Below are positions 35,901 to 47,952 of a stretch of 64,000 nt of DNA, in pieces; position 1 is the first letter of the stretch; each line of letters opens with the position of its first letter. Where the stretch lies: positions 25,901,001 to 25,965,000 of the forward strand of contig NC_057916.1 in the NCBI RefSeq assembly GCF_018873765.1. Reading direction: 5' to 3'. A program made the position numbers and the translations under genes. This DNA is from Telopea speciosissima. Its lineage: Eukaryota > Streptophyta > Magnoliopsida > Proteales > Proteaceae. The notes beneath the pieces were generated by a model. That model was given only the letters and a program-made list of their open reading frames with translations, was not told the DNA's origin and ran no database searches.

Positions 35901-38900
35901 ATAAATCTTGGCAGCGATGGCCCTCCTCCTCTCCCTCCTCTTGTTGTTCTCTCTCTCCTTCCATGTTGGCAACCTCCATGATGACCCTATCAGCGCCATT
36001 TTTCTGGCTGCCACCACCATCTCCTTCTCATACACGTCTCTCTCTATCTCTCTAAAGTCTAAATTCTGTGGGAATCACTATGAACACTTTGGAGCTTTGT
36101 ACCATTTACTGGATGGAAATCAATGAATTTAACATAAATAAAATCTCTTCAACTCTGGTGAAATGGTTAGTGATAGAAAAGGACTAAAATGTACTACAGC
36201 ATTCCGGGAACACTGGCTTCATATTTGAATGATGGAGAGGAGGAAAAGGCCCTCACACTCTACTAGGCTTGAATCTTTGTGTCTTTTTTACTCTTTAGTG
36301 TCTCCAAATTCTAAAAGTAGAAAATCTTTCAATCAAGGGTCAGCGGGAATTGACTGCCATGCACGACCCTACAAAACGCCATTGAATTTCTCATCGGGGG
36401 TTGCAAAGGGGTGGGGAGGTGGCTCACATTGGAGGAGAGGCGGGGATGTGGGATTGCGGGAGGGAAGCGTTGGCCGGGTGGTGGTGGTGGTTCAAGGAAC
36501 TAGGTTCTGTTCGTCTTTGCCGTTTGTCCTCCAACCCAAAACAAGAGAAAGAAAGCAGAGAAATAAGGATTTTTTGAGATCTTAATAAAATAAAAAATTT
36601 GCCATGCTTTGAGCACATGGTTATTAACACTTGAGCGTGAAATATACTGAAGTGATTTCAGCCTCTGAAATTGAAATAACTCCTCAGCTATTCGAAGATT
36701 TCTATGCAAATCGATTTCAATTTCTCTCAAATTAGGGGCAAAATCATACCCTACAGGCCTACAGTCTCAGAAATTGAAATAGCTCCCAAAAATCATACCC
36801 AACTTTTGAACAGTAAATAGAAGGAAATAAATATTTTAAAGTGGATTTTTTTTATATGGCCTATTTCACTAAATAGATAAGCAACTGAGCCTTATGCACT
36901 TTGGATTCATTAGGTGATTATTCAGATAATTCTTTTCAGGCTTATTGGTTGCTTTCTTTCCAATTCTTTTTTTTATCACTTTGATCTGAGAATGGTTAAA
37001 TTCATTTCCATATTGAGTTATCAGCTTGTGACAGGTGGATGTGCCGGTTTATACGGCAGGAACTGAGGTAAAACCTTCAGAAATAGCTAGGCAAGGTCTA
37101 GAGGATGCCAAAATGAAGAACATAGACGTGGTCATAGTGGATACTGCTGGAAGACTTCAGGTTATATGACCAGCACTTGTGATATTGGTGCTTCTGTAGA
37201 ATGTGTTGGAAACTTGGCATTTGCTGATGAGAAAATGTATCTTGAATGCAAGATACTATTAGATAGATAAAGCAATGATGGACGAATTGAAGGAAGTGAA
37301 GCGGGCACTGAATCCTACAGAAGTTTTGCTTGTGGTGGATGCAATGACTGGCCAAGAAGCTGCAGGTATTTACTATATGCATTTTACCCCATATAGTGTA
37401 GAATTACTTCTAATGTCTTACAATACTAGACCATGGTCTATCCATTATTCCTTTCCCTTGGGTTGGTCAAAAGTATATCGAAGAGGATTCTGCCAAGACT
37501 GATGAATAAACAAAGCTTTATTTTGCTTTTTCTTATGCATGTATCTTATGTCAATAAACCCAAAGGCTGTTAAAAATCTTTTCTGGACTACCACTCTGAG
37601 AAAATCTGTCAGTTGTTGGCCTTCTGAGTTTATCTTATTTTAGTTCAGAACCTAAGAATTTCAACAGTTCTGTTTATCATTCTGTGGTTTTGAAGCTAAA
37701 AGTGAACACTTCATCATGATAGAACATGGTAATTTGTAGAACTTACATAGCATTTGTCCAATCCTTCTGCTTGTGTGCTGGTTTTTGACAGGAATTAGTG
37801 GTCATGTAGATGTTGAGACACATTTTGTAGGATTGGCATGAGCAACTCAGAAAAGCTTCGTGCCTTGAATTGATGACATGTCTATTTAACTGTATCGAAG
37901 ATGTGCAAATGTGTATTGTTTAGGATTTATTAGTACTAAAAATTAAGGGAACATGAAAACCATGTACTGTCAGAATGAAACAATTTCTGAGATAAGAAAA
38001 AACTGTCACGGATGTTAGTTCAGAAATTAGGCTTGGATTACTCTTCTGGGTTATATGTTTTTATCCTGAGATCCTGATTTATATTGTTGGGGACTTTTTT
38101 AAGTGCCTTCTCAAATGAAAGTTGATTATTATTAATTTAGTATTCTTTGACATTCTTAATTCTGTTCATTAGCTTACCATTTAAACCTAATTCTTTACCT
38201 TACATATGGTATTCCTACATGTTTATATGGCAAAGAAATGTGAAAGTTAGTATCATACCTCTATGTTGGATGTCGTTGATGCAGTAGCACTTGACAGGTT
38301 GGACCAGTATGCCAAACCCAGATGGAACCGGCCAACCCGGGTATTTGGTCTAATAAGCGCTGGTAGTAGTTTAGTTAGTTTTTATGTCTTTTGTTTTATC
38401 ATGTTTTGTTTTGAATGAGTTATGTAGGAGATGGAGAGATAGAGTTTGGTTGCAAGTTAGTTTCAGTTTTAGATTCTAGTTAGGAGTTTTTGTTTTCCTC
38501 TTTATATATATGCATGTACCCAATGAAAGAGAAAAAAAGGGGCATAGCCAGTGCACGAGGCTCCCGCCATTGCAGGGTCTGGGGAGGGTCATAATGTACA
38601 CAGCCTTACTTACCCCTGCTTTGCAGAGAGGCTGTTTCGAGACTCGAATCCATGACCACTAGGTTGCAATGGATCAACCTTACAGTTGCACCAAGGTCCA
38701 CCCTCTAAAGAGGAAAATTGAAAGTTGATTAGATGCTCGATGTGAGTGTGTGGTTATATGATTCTCTCTCTCTCTGCAACTCTGAGGTCCCATCTCAGAT
38801 TTCTCCCTCTTTCCTCACCGGCCCTCCAGTTGTTTTCTTGCTATATCATCTGAGGATTTAGAATGACAAACTAACTGTTTGGGAATTAAGCACAGAAATC

Positions 38901-41900
38901 CATCTCAGGTTACCTCTTGGTAAGTGAAAACAAATACCACTTCAAGGTGGTAGGTGCAAATAACTGTTTTTAAGGTGGGTAAAGATCTATTATGCATATG
39001 AGCTATTACTGTTTCTCTGGTTTATATACATGAGACATTAGTGGAGGAATTGTTGTAATCATTGACTGAAATATGGGATAAAAAGGAAGAACTGAATATT
39101 GTTTGGTGGTTACTCATATCACCTGTTTGAGGTGAACCACAAATTTTATGTTAATAATCTGTGCCTGGAGTATCATGCATGCACCCAAGATGTTTGTAAT
39201 GAATTCCTTGGTTAAGGTTGTGGAGTCGGGAAGTCACTTGTTTATTCATGGCAACTCTGTAAAGGAAGTGTGGCATTGCTTCTTGGGATTAGTTGAAGTA
39301 TGCTCGACTTCTCCTCTAGACATCATCCTTGACTTAGCTTGGTTTTTGGAACCCTACCCATTTCAGTGTGAGTGGCAAGGGACTATGGAGATATACAATC
39401 ATGCATATCCTATGGTCCATATGGCTGGAAAGAAACAATCGGATTTTTAAGGAGAACATGAGATCACTAGTTTGAGTGTGTGTGGTATCATGAAACGGTC
39501 AGCTCACTGTACCACCAGCCAAGAAAGCTTCAAGGGAGTTCCATTTGATTATATAACCAGGGAATGGGGAAATATGGTGAGGTCTAAGACGTTAAGAACT
39601 GATTGTTTATGAATGGATTGCTTTATCTAGTTCTTCAGTCAAGCTAAACTTTGATGGAAGTGGTTGGGGCCTTGGGGGAATCCAGGCCCAGCTGGGATCG
39701 GTTGAGTTTGTAGAGATCACATGGGCAATATTCTAATTTTCTTTTCAGGTCTCATTGGAAGATCAGATTCCAATGGGGTAGAAATTAAATCTCTGATTCA
39801 AGGGCTTTTAATTTTCAACTCACAGCCATGGACACATTTAGTGGTGGAGGGGGGATAGCTTTTCGTGATAAAGTGGCTGTCCTAAGATGTACGGGTTCCA
39901 TGGAGGCTGGTTCATTTGATAGGGAAGGCTAGATCATTGATATCCCAAGGGAACATTTCATTTTCTTGGAGATCAAGATCAGCAAATTCTTTGGCAGACA
40001 CATACCCAAAGGAGTAATTAACGATTACATGTATCCATTTCCAATTGTATGATATAAGGGTATAGTTTTTGTTTGTCCTATCTGAGATGGCCCCCTACTC
40101 TTGTTCGGTGTGTGCATATATAGATGTATAGCTTGTAGATCCTTCTTGTCCCTTTTCTGGCAAAGCATAATACACTTTTGTTACTCATCCCGGAAAAAAA
40201 AAGGGTCATTGGTTAAGTTTCACAATAACCAAGGTCCTTGGTCCACTTGTCTGAATGTATGTAGTCGCACATCTGTTTGCACATCCATGACTTTATTCAT
40301 GTGGTTTTCTATGGTATTACAAAGATATTTTTGTAAGAGTTTACGTGTTTGCCAGGTCCTCATCACCCTCTAATTTGCATGTTTCTATCTAGTTTCTCCC
40401 TACATTGCAAAAGACCTCCTCCATGGGGAAAAACCAACATTTAAACTTTACACTCTTTGCAAGATATAAGGTTCATTCACATGTCTGGGGCACTGTAGCT
40501 ATTACCAGTCTGCAGAGATCATAAAGGCAGTACGGACTCTGCATTGGCTCCATCATCCTGCCATATTGCTAAAGGGGGGGGGATTTATGTTCATGTGGTA
40601 AAATATATTACTTCTTACATAGTTTTCATTTTTAGAAACCTAGTTCTTTGGTCAAAATAAATCCTTTTGTTTTTCAGTATGTAAAAGGGCGTACCCAATG
40701 TACGAGGCTCCCGTCACTGTGGGGTCTGGGGAGGGTCATAAATCATAATATACGCAGCCTTACCCCCGCATCTTACACATCCTTTTGTCTTTCAGCGTGT
40801 ACTTAGTATATAAGCTTTGTGCTAGATATTAGCTTTTGGAGTAGCAGTTGCAATCTATGATATCAGAGATTTAACCATGATTACAACACTTTTCAAAAAC
40901 AAACTGAACTGTACCAAGAGAGAGCAGAAAAAGATTTAGGAGGTTATGAGAACAATATTCTTCAGAGAAAAAAAATTAACATATTTACCTAAAAATTCTA
41001 GGGTGCAGCATGGCGGGAATAACTCCACCAGAAAAGGAATTTTCGTTCATAAAAATAACTCAATCATGATTTTCTGATCACAGCGCTATTTATAAACTTC
41101 TGAAATGCTGGTTGTCCAGTACCCCGACTTGTGAGGGCATTGCTACGAGCTCCAATATGCCAAAACATACGAGTATCAAAATTCAAAGGAGGTGAAGAAG
41201 AAAGATATCAACTTCCTTTCTCTAGAATTATAGAATTTCAATTAGCAAATAGATTTAGATCTTTTCAGCCCTCTAAACTCAGATGGAGGGATACCCCAAG
41301 TATCATCAGATTAATAAACTTCCTCAAAATCTACTCTAGATTTTCAATTGCCTTCAAAATACATTATGTTCCCCACCTGGTCCACCAGATAAGAAAACAG
41401 CAATGCCGTACACATCATGCTTTTTTGCCCAAACTTTGCTAGTCAAGTTACATAAAATACCTAACGCTTTGGAGAGTTATCTGTTGCTGGCCAAAAAGTG
41501 CTAGAAAGTAATTCCAAATCCAAGTATGAGGACATTAAACCAGCAAATCCCATGCCAAGTCATCGTAGCACTGAAAAAAAAAACCTATTTGAGAAGGAAA
41601 AATATTCCTAACCTTTTGTGAATCTATGTGATGGATTGATCTTTGAACCTAGCCAATGTAGCAAGGCTATATAGACCAGTTAGATGTCAGATGTATTTGC
41701 TGTGTGTGCAGCAATGAGCTTAGGGAACCCAATAGTAAGGCTGAAGTATAGACCTGGCATGTGTGGCTCATATCAAAACCCTTACGGAAGCCTAATTCCA
41801 GGCCAGGCCTAAAACTAGCCCTAGAAAAGGCCCAATTAAAAGCCCACATTCATAGGTCCTGCATTGTTTTGTTGTATGTTTCTGTGAACTGTTCAGCACA

Positions 41901-44900
41901 TTATGCCCCTGCATCAATATGGATATGACTGAAGTAGGCAAGAGTTCCTCTCCTCCTAATCTTCTTGTGGGATTTTTGTTTCAGCTTTGGTCACGACATT
42001 CAATCTTGAGATTGGAATCACTGGGGCCATATTGACAAAGCTAGATGGAGATTCTAGAGGTGGAGCTGCTTTAAGTGTTAGAGAGGTTTGCTTTTTCGTT
42101 CTTATGTTGTTTTTCTCCACAAATCTTCCTTCATGAATTAGATGATCATACAAATGTTCTTCAAGTCTGTTAACTTGATGCATAAATGATGTTCTTCATA
42201 TTGATCAAGTTGATCTACTTTGTCTTGTGCTGTTTTCTCCATACGTCTTTCAAGTTTCCGGACCTTAGCATCTTAGTTCAAATGCACTGGGGGCGGAGCG
42301 GTAAATTCACACGATCCTATGTCTGGGCGCAGGGGCCACTTGACCATGCATCTTTCCTTTTCCCTATTTTGAAATGATGTTATAAAGAGGGATAATGGAA
42401 ATAGTTTTGCAACTAGCTAAGTTAATACACATGCTAGCTATTTGTCAAGCATGAGTTTTGTAATCTACTCCAGTTACTGACCTGCTTGGATAACCCCTCG
42501 TCATCTAAAATTCAAAGGTAGAGGGAGAAAGTGGTGCAATGCATAAGTATCTTCAAAGGAAAAAGCAAGACAATCTTCCATTAGTTGAGCTCAGTTTTAA
42601 TATTTTACTATCAAGACATTCATAACACTTTCTTGGTTCAAATTGGCCGTCTTAGTTGGACTAGTCAGTCCTGTTTCATGAGTTGGTTTTCTGCTGTCAT
42701 TATTTCAGATTTCTGTTTACAAGGTAACCTTATTAAAAATGCATATCAATAATGAAATTATTTTATCATTATATTTCTATTCAGCAACTAATACTTGGAT
42801 ATTTGGATCATTGCAGGTTTCAGGGAAGCCGATCAAACTTGTGGGCCGAGGAGAGCGTATGGAAGACCTTGAACCTTTCTACCCAGATCGTATGGCTGGA
42901 CGAATCTTAGGAATGGGGGATGTTCTTTCATTTGTTGAGAAGGCACAAGAAGTTGTGAGTATGAACCAGTTAAATTTTATCCTCAATGAAGATCAGTATC
43001 AGTAGATGTTTATGATTTGAATGCATAAATAGATGCGCCAAGAGGATGCGGAGGAACTGCAGAAGAAGATAATGAGTGCAAAATTTGACTTTAATGACTT
43101 CCTAAAGCAGACTCGTGCTGTTGCACGAATGGGTTCAATGACTCGAGTTATTGGAATGATCCCAGGAATGGGGAAGGTATCATACTCGATCTTCTTTATT
43201 TTCTTTATTTTATTTATTTATTTCCTCTTATTTAATGTTTGTCTTCCCCTTATTTTGTCCGTGGAGATACAGAAATAATATAACAAATAATTAGTCTAGA
43301 GGCTATTTTATTTACTTAATAATGATATCAAGACGTTTAGGAGGTTAATAACTTGCATACTTTCAAACTTGTTCAGTTGCTTTTAGTAGATTGAGAAACA
43401 GACCCTAGAATTAAATCTCCGCTGGCTACATCTGAGACAGGTAACTCCTGCACAAATTCGGGAAGCAGAAAAGAGCTCAAAGATAATGGAAGCAATGATT
43501 GAAGCAATGACTCCAGGTCTGTTTCTTCTCTCTGCTCTGTTAGAAGTTCTTTATTCTATAAATATACATGTTGGGTTTGGTACCTTCTAGCATAGTTTTC
43601 AAGGCGGCTAGGCGACCTAAGGCGGTGGAAGGGGAGGGGGACCAAGGTAACACCAGTAAGGCGCCTGGGGGGGGGGGGAACCAAGGTGACACCAGTAAGG
43701 CGACTAGGCACCACTTAGGCGACCAAGGCACCCTTTGAGCAAAGGGAGCCTGGATTCCTTGGTGATACCTTGACAACTATGCCTTCTAGGGTGTCCATGC
43801 TTGACCAAACGTGTTTAGGCCATAGGTCGTAGCCTGGCCTCTGTTGATCTTAAAGGCCTGGCCCATGTCTCTTAAGTAATACATGTTCAGAATGAGTTCA
43901 AGCCAGGGTATAGTTAGGCTGCATTAAAGTTTCCCTTATTATTTATGCTCAGGACTGTGCCAATAGTTAAGGGCCAAGGTATCTGAGCCAAACCGCAGCT
44001 TATGCACAAGAGTTGCTGCAAAATCGATTATACTGGGGAAGCCCATCGTACTTTTTTTTTTTGTTGGGGGGTGGGGGAGGAGGGTGGATAATCAAGTTAT
44101 TCACTAAATAATCCAAAACTCACCGCATCTGAAAGTCATACTAGGAGCTAATTGGAACTCTTGGGTGACATTGCTTTGGCTTCTTGGGTGGTGGAGTATC
44201 TGGTGGGTGCTGTGCCTACTTTTATGTGTATTTGTCCCTCCTTCCTTCCACGACTGTACCCTTTGGAGTTCTTCTATGCCCCAATTTTTTTTTTAATCTA
44301 TTGTAAGATTTAATGCCTTGAGTTCTTCAGATTCCCACATTATCCTTCTGTTTCCATCAAAATTACTGATTCCCATATCCTAGTTCTAACTCATTGGAAG
44401 GTAATATTAAATGTTTTGACTACAATAAGTGGAAAATTAATTTAATAACTACCTCACCTTAAACAGTGAGATTTCTAAAAGTGATCTTTCATTCTGAGAT
44501 TGAAGGGAGTACATACGAATCTCAAATAATAAATCCTAGCCACACTGTTTGAGAGGACAGTTGTAAGCTCAGGAGTATTTATTCTTAAATTATGTCCTTT
44601 AGGTGGAGTACATTGTTTAGTGTTTACTAATGACTTAAGGTAACTTGTGGAGTAGGTTACCCTCCAAGAGTCCCCTTAGGTCATCATTGCCTTCTGTATT
44701 ATCTTATGGGATTGTGTCAGCATTGCTGTAAGCATTCTGGTTCCACGCCGGTCAAGTTTCAATGAAAATGTTTGTAAACAAAGCAGCTTCATTGCATGGT
44801 CCCTGAGAGAGCAATATATGACACTAGGGAGTTGGGACCAAATACAATAGGATGATAAACATACCCAGCTCATTGCCTCGTTCCCAGTCATGATAAACAT

Positions 44901-46743
44901 ACCTTCAAATGTATCCTCACCTTACAAAGCTGAATAATATCACAAAATATATATCTAAACTTTGCTTATGGTATGTCAGTTTCTGATAGATTGCCTATGC
45001 TATAAATCTTGCAACCACCAACTGCTTCTTACTCCCCTAGGTCACAATATTTCCACCAACAAAGGTACAATATTTCAGGAAAATCTGGTTGTCTTACACT
45101 CTTACCCCCTAAATGCAACACTAAACGAAAAATGATTTGACCTGCAAATGCAATTCTACAAGAAGTTTCAGGACTTCCAAGATGAAAAATTGTTGAAACG
45201 CCAGAACTTAACTGAATTAAAAGGCTACTTGATTTAAATTACTCAAAAAGAAGAAAAATTCCTGAGTTCAATAGCGTCAGAGCTTTAAGCTCTAATCTTG
45301 CCTTTCATTTGAACAGCCTAGACTATTGGATTGTTGATTTCAGTCATATGTTCAGTAAGCTTCATCCAGCGCTCTAGTGTTTTAAAGTCAGCTACAGAGA
45401 TTTCATTGAATCTACAGCTTATGGTGAGCTTCTTCTCATCATTGTTATTTATAAAAAAATATAAGTTGGCATAACCTCACCCTGACGATTAGAACTCATG
45501 ACATAAGAGACACAGTCAAAATTCTCTAACAAGAATGCTCCCACAATGGTAGTGGCCTGCCTGCAGTTGGATTGGAAAAAGCAAATAAAAGGCACCTGTT
45601 ATGTACTCCAGTCCATCAATATTTTGGGTTGGGGACCCCTGTTCCAATGGGAGAATACCTTGAGATGAAATAGAAGAGCCGACAATAATAATTCCCTCAC
45701 TAGTCACTATTCCAGTGTATTAAAGCATCAAGCGTAGAGCTCTGAGCTCTCACAGCTCAAACTAAACTAATGGAGGGTCAAATCAGTGCTTAATAAAACA
45801 CTGGAATCGTACAAAATCCGTTTCCCTGGGCAACAAAGACTCAAAAATCTTAGCTGGCTTGGGCATGACGGCTATTCCTTCCTGTCACTGGTCCAGTCTG
45901 GGGGTCAGGCTTCGTCATGTGATAATCTGGTAACTTTCTCTGTGTCCCTTCTGGGTATTCCATTCCGCACAAGGCTCCGTGCAGGAGTGCAATGTGTTCA
46001 TAACATTTAAAATTCAAATATCATGCCTTGTCTAGGCATGAGATACCAAATCCGAAGCTCAAATGCTTTTGTTTTTTTTTTCTATGAGATTGGTATTCAG
46101 ATTGGAACAGTTATAAATTTCATTAAAGATGCTTAATCCTGTGTTTATTCTGTTGAATATTGTATGATTGAGCTTTTCTCATCTCCTGCCATCTTGCAGA
46201 GGAAAGGGAAAAACCTGAACTGTTGGCCGAGTCCCCTGCAAGAAGAAAACGAGTTGCTCAAGAATCTGGGAAAACAGAGCAGCAGGTACATTGAGTTGTA
46301 AACGTTGACACCTAATTCTTTCACAAAAATTGCTGGTTGATGTTTGAAGGATGAACATGGTAGAGGCTAACTTTGTAATTGTTGTATGACAAAAAACTAA
46401 GATATGTATCTGTTTCAGGTGAGTCAACTTGTTGCCCAACTTTTCCAAATGCGAGTTCGTATGAAGAATTTAATGGGAGTTATGGAGGGAGGATCTATTC
46501 CTGCATTGAGTAATCTTGAAGAGGCACTTAAAACTGAAGAGAAGGTCTGTGCATCTGTGATAATTTCATTCATGTGTCACGAGGTTTACCATACAAAGCC
46601 ATGTTTATGTTTACTATCTTCTTTCTTTGACACAGGCACCCCCTGGTACCGCAAGGAGGAAAAGGAAATCAGAGTCTAGGAGGCAATTTGCAGATTCAGC
46701 AACTGCAAGGCCAAATCCTCGTGGTTTTGGAACCAGGACTTGA
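32988..46743 (+). CDS. cpSRP54: Chloroplast signal recognition particle 54 kDa subunit (cpSRP54), 15 exons
   Basis: Exons: 32988-33164, 33290-33422, 33867-33934, 34127-34228, 34624-34776, 34884-34961, 37035-37160, 37263-37365, 41985-42085, 42817-42954, 43033-43176, 43441-43516, 46200-46285, 46419-46544, 46636-46743. All GT-AG and in phase; 1719 nt, 572 aa. A Ser/Arg-rich chloroplast transit peptide covers about residues 1-75. The N domain ([20 protein letters not shown]) follows, then the GTPase domain with G1 GLQGVGKTT (191-199), DVYRPAA (221-227), DTAGR (273-277) and TKLDG (331-335). The methionine-rich M domain starts near 394 ([20 protein letters not shown]). The tail has ARRKRK (543-548), the cpSRP43-binding motif known in this plant protein. 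It delivers thylakoid proteins such as LHCPs with cpSRP43 and cpFtsY. Introns 6, 8 and 12 (2.1, 4.6, 2.7 kb) hold transposon debris. The coding frame looks whole. Confidence 0.97.
33980..34075 (+). repeat. C run followed by long A/G-rich low-complexity tract
   Basis: In cpSRP54 intron 3 a C-rich stretch runs straight into about 21 A and then repeated AAAAAAAAG units, ending about 50 bp before the exon-4 acceptor. It is simple sequence, not an exon. Confidence 0.6.
34472..34503 (+). repeat. (GT)n followed by a G run
   Basis: Simple repeat in cpSRP54 intron 4: about eight GT units then about 16 G. Confidence 0.7.
35252..35462 (-). mobile_element. Au-type SINE (35271-35443)
   Basis: The minus strand reads as an Au SINE: GGACCATGGTGCAACGG start region, GGTTCAAGTCTC box-B region, CAGCCTCTCCGCGAAG and the GGCAGGAGCCTCGTGTACTG 3' part. 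Flanks ACTAAGAAGAAGGAAGAAA and ACTAAGAAGAAAGAAGAAA are a 19-bp target duplication with one mismatch. Inserted antisense in cpSRP54 intron 6. Confidence 0.88.
35463..37034. other. Rest of cpSRP54 intron 6; possible decayed DNA transposon 35570-36810
   Basis: The word GGTATAATTTCTATTTCAAT at 35578 and the reverse of gaaattgaaatagctcccaaaaatcatacc near 36800 could be the ends of a ~1.2-kb inverted-repeat element. Between them lies GC-rich sequence (35900-36560) with a short frame starting [20 protein letters not shown] at 35908. That frame resembles a signal peptide but has no recognisable gene around it. No exon is supported. Confidence 0.35.
38290..38860 (+). mobile_element. LTR-like fossil holding an Au SINE
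   Basis: Sequence before 38531 looks like the promoter half of a plant LTR (GTTAGTTTTTATGTCTTTTG, then TTTATATATATGCATGTACCC) and continues after the SINE to ctctctctctctgcaactctgagg. No partner LTR was seen. The family is not assigned. Confidence 0.35.
38526..38717 (-). mobile_element. Au-type SINE (38532-38706)
   Basis: Minus-strand Au SINE with the box-B region GGATTCGAGTCTC and 3' part GGCGGGAGCCTCGTGCACTG ending in a short T run. AAAGAGAAAA at 38526 and AAAGAGGAAAA at 38707 are a likely target duplication. Located in cpSRP54 intron 8. Confidence 0.82.
39190..40202 (+). mobile_element. L1-type LINE 3' end (zinc-binding and RNase H-like region)
   Basis: Recognisable words are [18 protein letters not shown] (zf-RVT type), then [10 protein letters not shown] near 39650 and NSLADT.AKEGVN-like sequence near 39990, the start and end of the RNase H domain carried by many plant L1 elements. 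Several stops and frame changes interrupt it. An A9 tract at 40191-40201 marks the 3' end. It is sense-oriented in cpSRP54 intron 8. Confidence 0.7.
40688..40776 (-). mobile_element. Truncated Au-type SINE
   Basis: Only the 3' part is present (minus strand): GGGTAAGGCTGCGTATATTA, then GACCCTCCCCAGACCCC and GACGGGAGCCTCGTACATTG. The tRNA-like half is missing. Located in cpSRP54 intron 8. Confidence 0.75.
40800..41984. other. End of cpSRP54 intron 8; unassigned decayed sequence
   Basis: On the minus strand at about 41180-41080 the words [20 protein letters not shown] and [14 protein letters not shown] look coding-like, but I do not recognise the family and there are stops around them. They may be part of an old mobile element. 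No exon of cpSRP54 falls here. Confidence 0.35.
43583..43789. mobile_element. hAT-like MITE with 8-bp duplication (43591-43781), CATAGTT family
   Basis: The ends are CATAGTTTTCAAGGCGGCTA and, read from the other side, CATAGTTGTCAAGGTATCAC. A perfect duplication CCTTCTAG flanks the 191-bp element (43583-43590, 43782-43789). The inside has ggcgacc and ccaaggtgacaccagtaagg repeats and a G run. In cpSRP54 intron 12. Related copies or ends lie at 9310-9394, 57068-58226 and, less closely, 47241 and 55315. Confidence 0.88.
43790..46199. other. Rest of cpSRP54 intron 12
   Basis: No exon or complete element recognised. A T run with G-rich sequence occurs near 44050-44085. The stretches 45420-45720 and 45780-46010 look like old repeats but could not be assigned. 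Confidence 0.4.
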
Positions 46744-46866
46744 GACTTGTTCCTCGAAGCATATCTATTTCCTGCATTAAAATGGTTCCTGTCTGCTTAC
46801 TGATTGTTAAGAGTAGTACCTGTTAAGAATCTTGTCCTCGAGATGGGTAAAGTAACAGAACACTAT

Positions 46867-47142
46867 GATATTAATCAGAGTAAATTCAATTGATGAAGCA
46901 AAATTCTGCTTGTTAAGATCACAGTAACCTTTTTAATTGCCACTACATGTGAGGAAGACATGCATAGCTTAGGTCTCGTATCATGTATAACTTCGAATAG
47001 AACTGATTGGAGAGCAAGGGTCCATGTGGCCGATCCCATTTAGTTGAAATAAGACTATGATGTTGTTGTTGTTGTATGTTTCTTTGATATTAATTAGAGT
47101 TTAGTTTCAACTGTTAAGATCACAGTAGCCTCCTTAATTTCC
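46867..47142 (+). mobile_element. RTE-type LINE 3'-end remnant (about 46942-47079) within a direct repeat
   Basis: The remnant encodes the last codons of the RTE reverse transcriptase (DMHSLGLVSCITSNRTDWRA-like) and ends ccatttagttgaaataag with (TTG)n. The DNA on both sides is an imperfect direct repeat containing TTAAGATCACAGTA (46867-46941 and 47087-47142), longer than a usual target duplication. It follows the cpSRP54 stop codon by about 200 bp and could lie in or just after the 3' UTR. Confidence 0.75.
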
Positions 47143-47232
47143 TCTGTTGTGTCAATTCGATCTTTCAATCAATCAGTGTAGCTAGTTCACTGACTGCCCC
47201 GTTCCAAAACTAACAATTGAATTGTGCTTGAT

Positions 47233-47454
47233 CCTATTATCATGGTTCTAAGTATCGGTATCATATGAGCGATCTGTATTGATTTTACAATTTGCCGATC
47301 CTGATATTGGCACAGTGCCAATATCATATTGGTGACATGATATAGACAAAGGGTCAAATGGTTAAAAACCTATTTTTAAAGGAGGATCAGGGGTAACTTT
47401 ATCTGATATGTTCGTTATCAATCCGATACTGTGCACTAAAACCATGCCTATTAT
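47233..47454. mobile_element. hAT-like MITE with 8-bp duplication (47241-47446)
   Basis: The ends CATGGTTCTAAGTATCGG and (reverse) CATGGTTTTAGTGCACAGTA are imperfect inverted repeats. A perfect duplication CCTATTAT flanks the 206-bp element at 47233-47240 and 47447-47454. A similar but decayed copy is near 17603-17792. Confidence 0.85.
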
Positions 47455-47865
47455 ATGTCAAATATCACAATGTCAGCTTTCGGGTGCAGGTCTACATCTT
47501 TGGGTCTGGTTCAGTTCTATAAATATGGTTGGCCCAACCATCCAAGTTCAAGATCAAACAAACCATCCATGAATCAGCGAAAAGCAAGTTCATATGAAGG
47601 GCAATATGGTCATTTCGAAAATCCCTCAAGGTTCGGTTAACGGTTGATCCCGACAGTTTCTACCGGGGACGGAAGACTGGACTGGAGAAAACAAACAAGG
47701 GGCCCGCATCGTTTGCAGATTTGGTGGTTCTTTTCACACCACACGTGTCTTGTCTTCTGCCACGTGGAGGTTCATAGTTCCCAAAACGAACGCAACCCCA
47801 AGAGTTTCCAAAAAGGATTTCCCCTTCTTTGTTGCCCTTCCATGTTCCATCCCTTCTGAGAGAAG

Positions 47866-47903
47866 AAAGAGAGAAAGAGAGAAAGAGAGAAAGAGAGAGA
47901 GAA
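47866..47903 (+). repeat. (GAGAAA/GA)n purine microsatellite in the 5' leader
   Basis: GAGAAAGA units 50-85 bp upstream of the start codon of the 93-aa gene. Such GA repeats are common in plant 5' UTRs. Confidence 0.7.
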
Positions 47904-47952
47904 CAAACACTTTTCTTCAGCGAATCAAGAACAAAAAAGATTAGAAAAAAAA

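Noticed and set aside
35908-36126. Short frame starting like a signal peptide ([13 protein letters not shown])
   Set aside because: It is in a cpSRP54 intron, has no recognisable domain or splice partners, and low-complexity C/T-rich DNA easily gives Leu-rich frames.
41131-41442. A 103-codon plus-strand frame in cpSRP54 intron 8
   Set aside because: Composition is like the surrounding intron and the opposite strand looks more like decayed element sequence.
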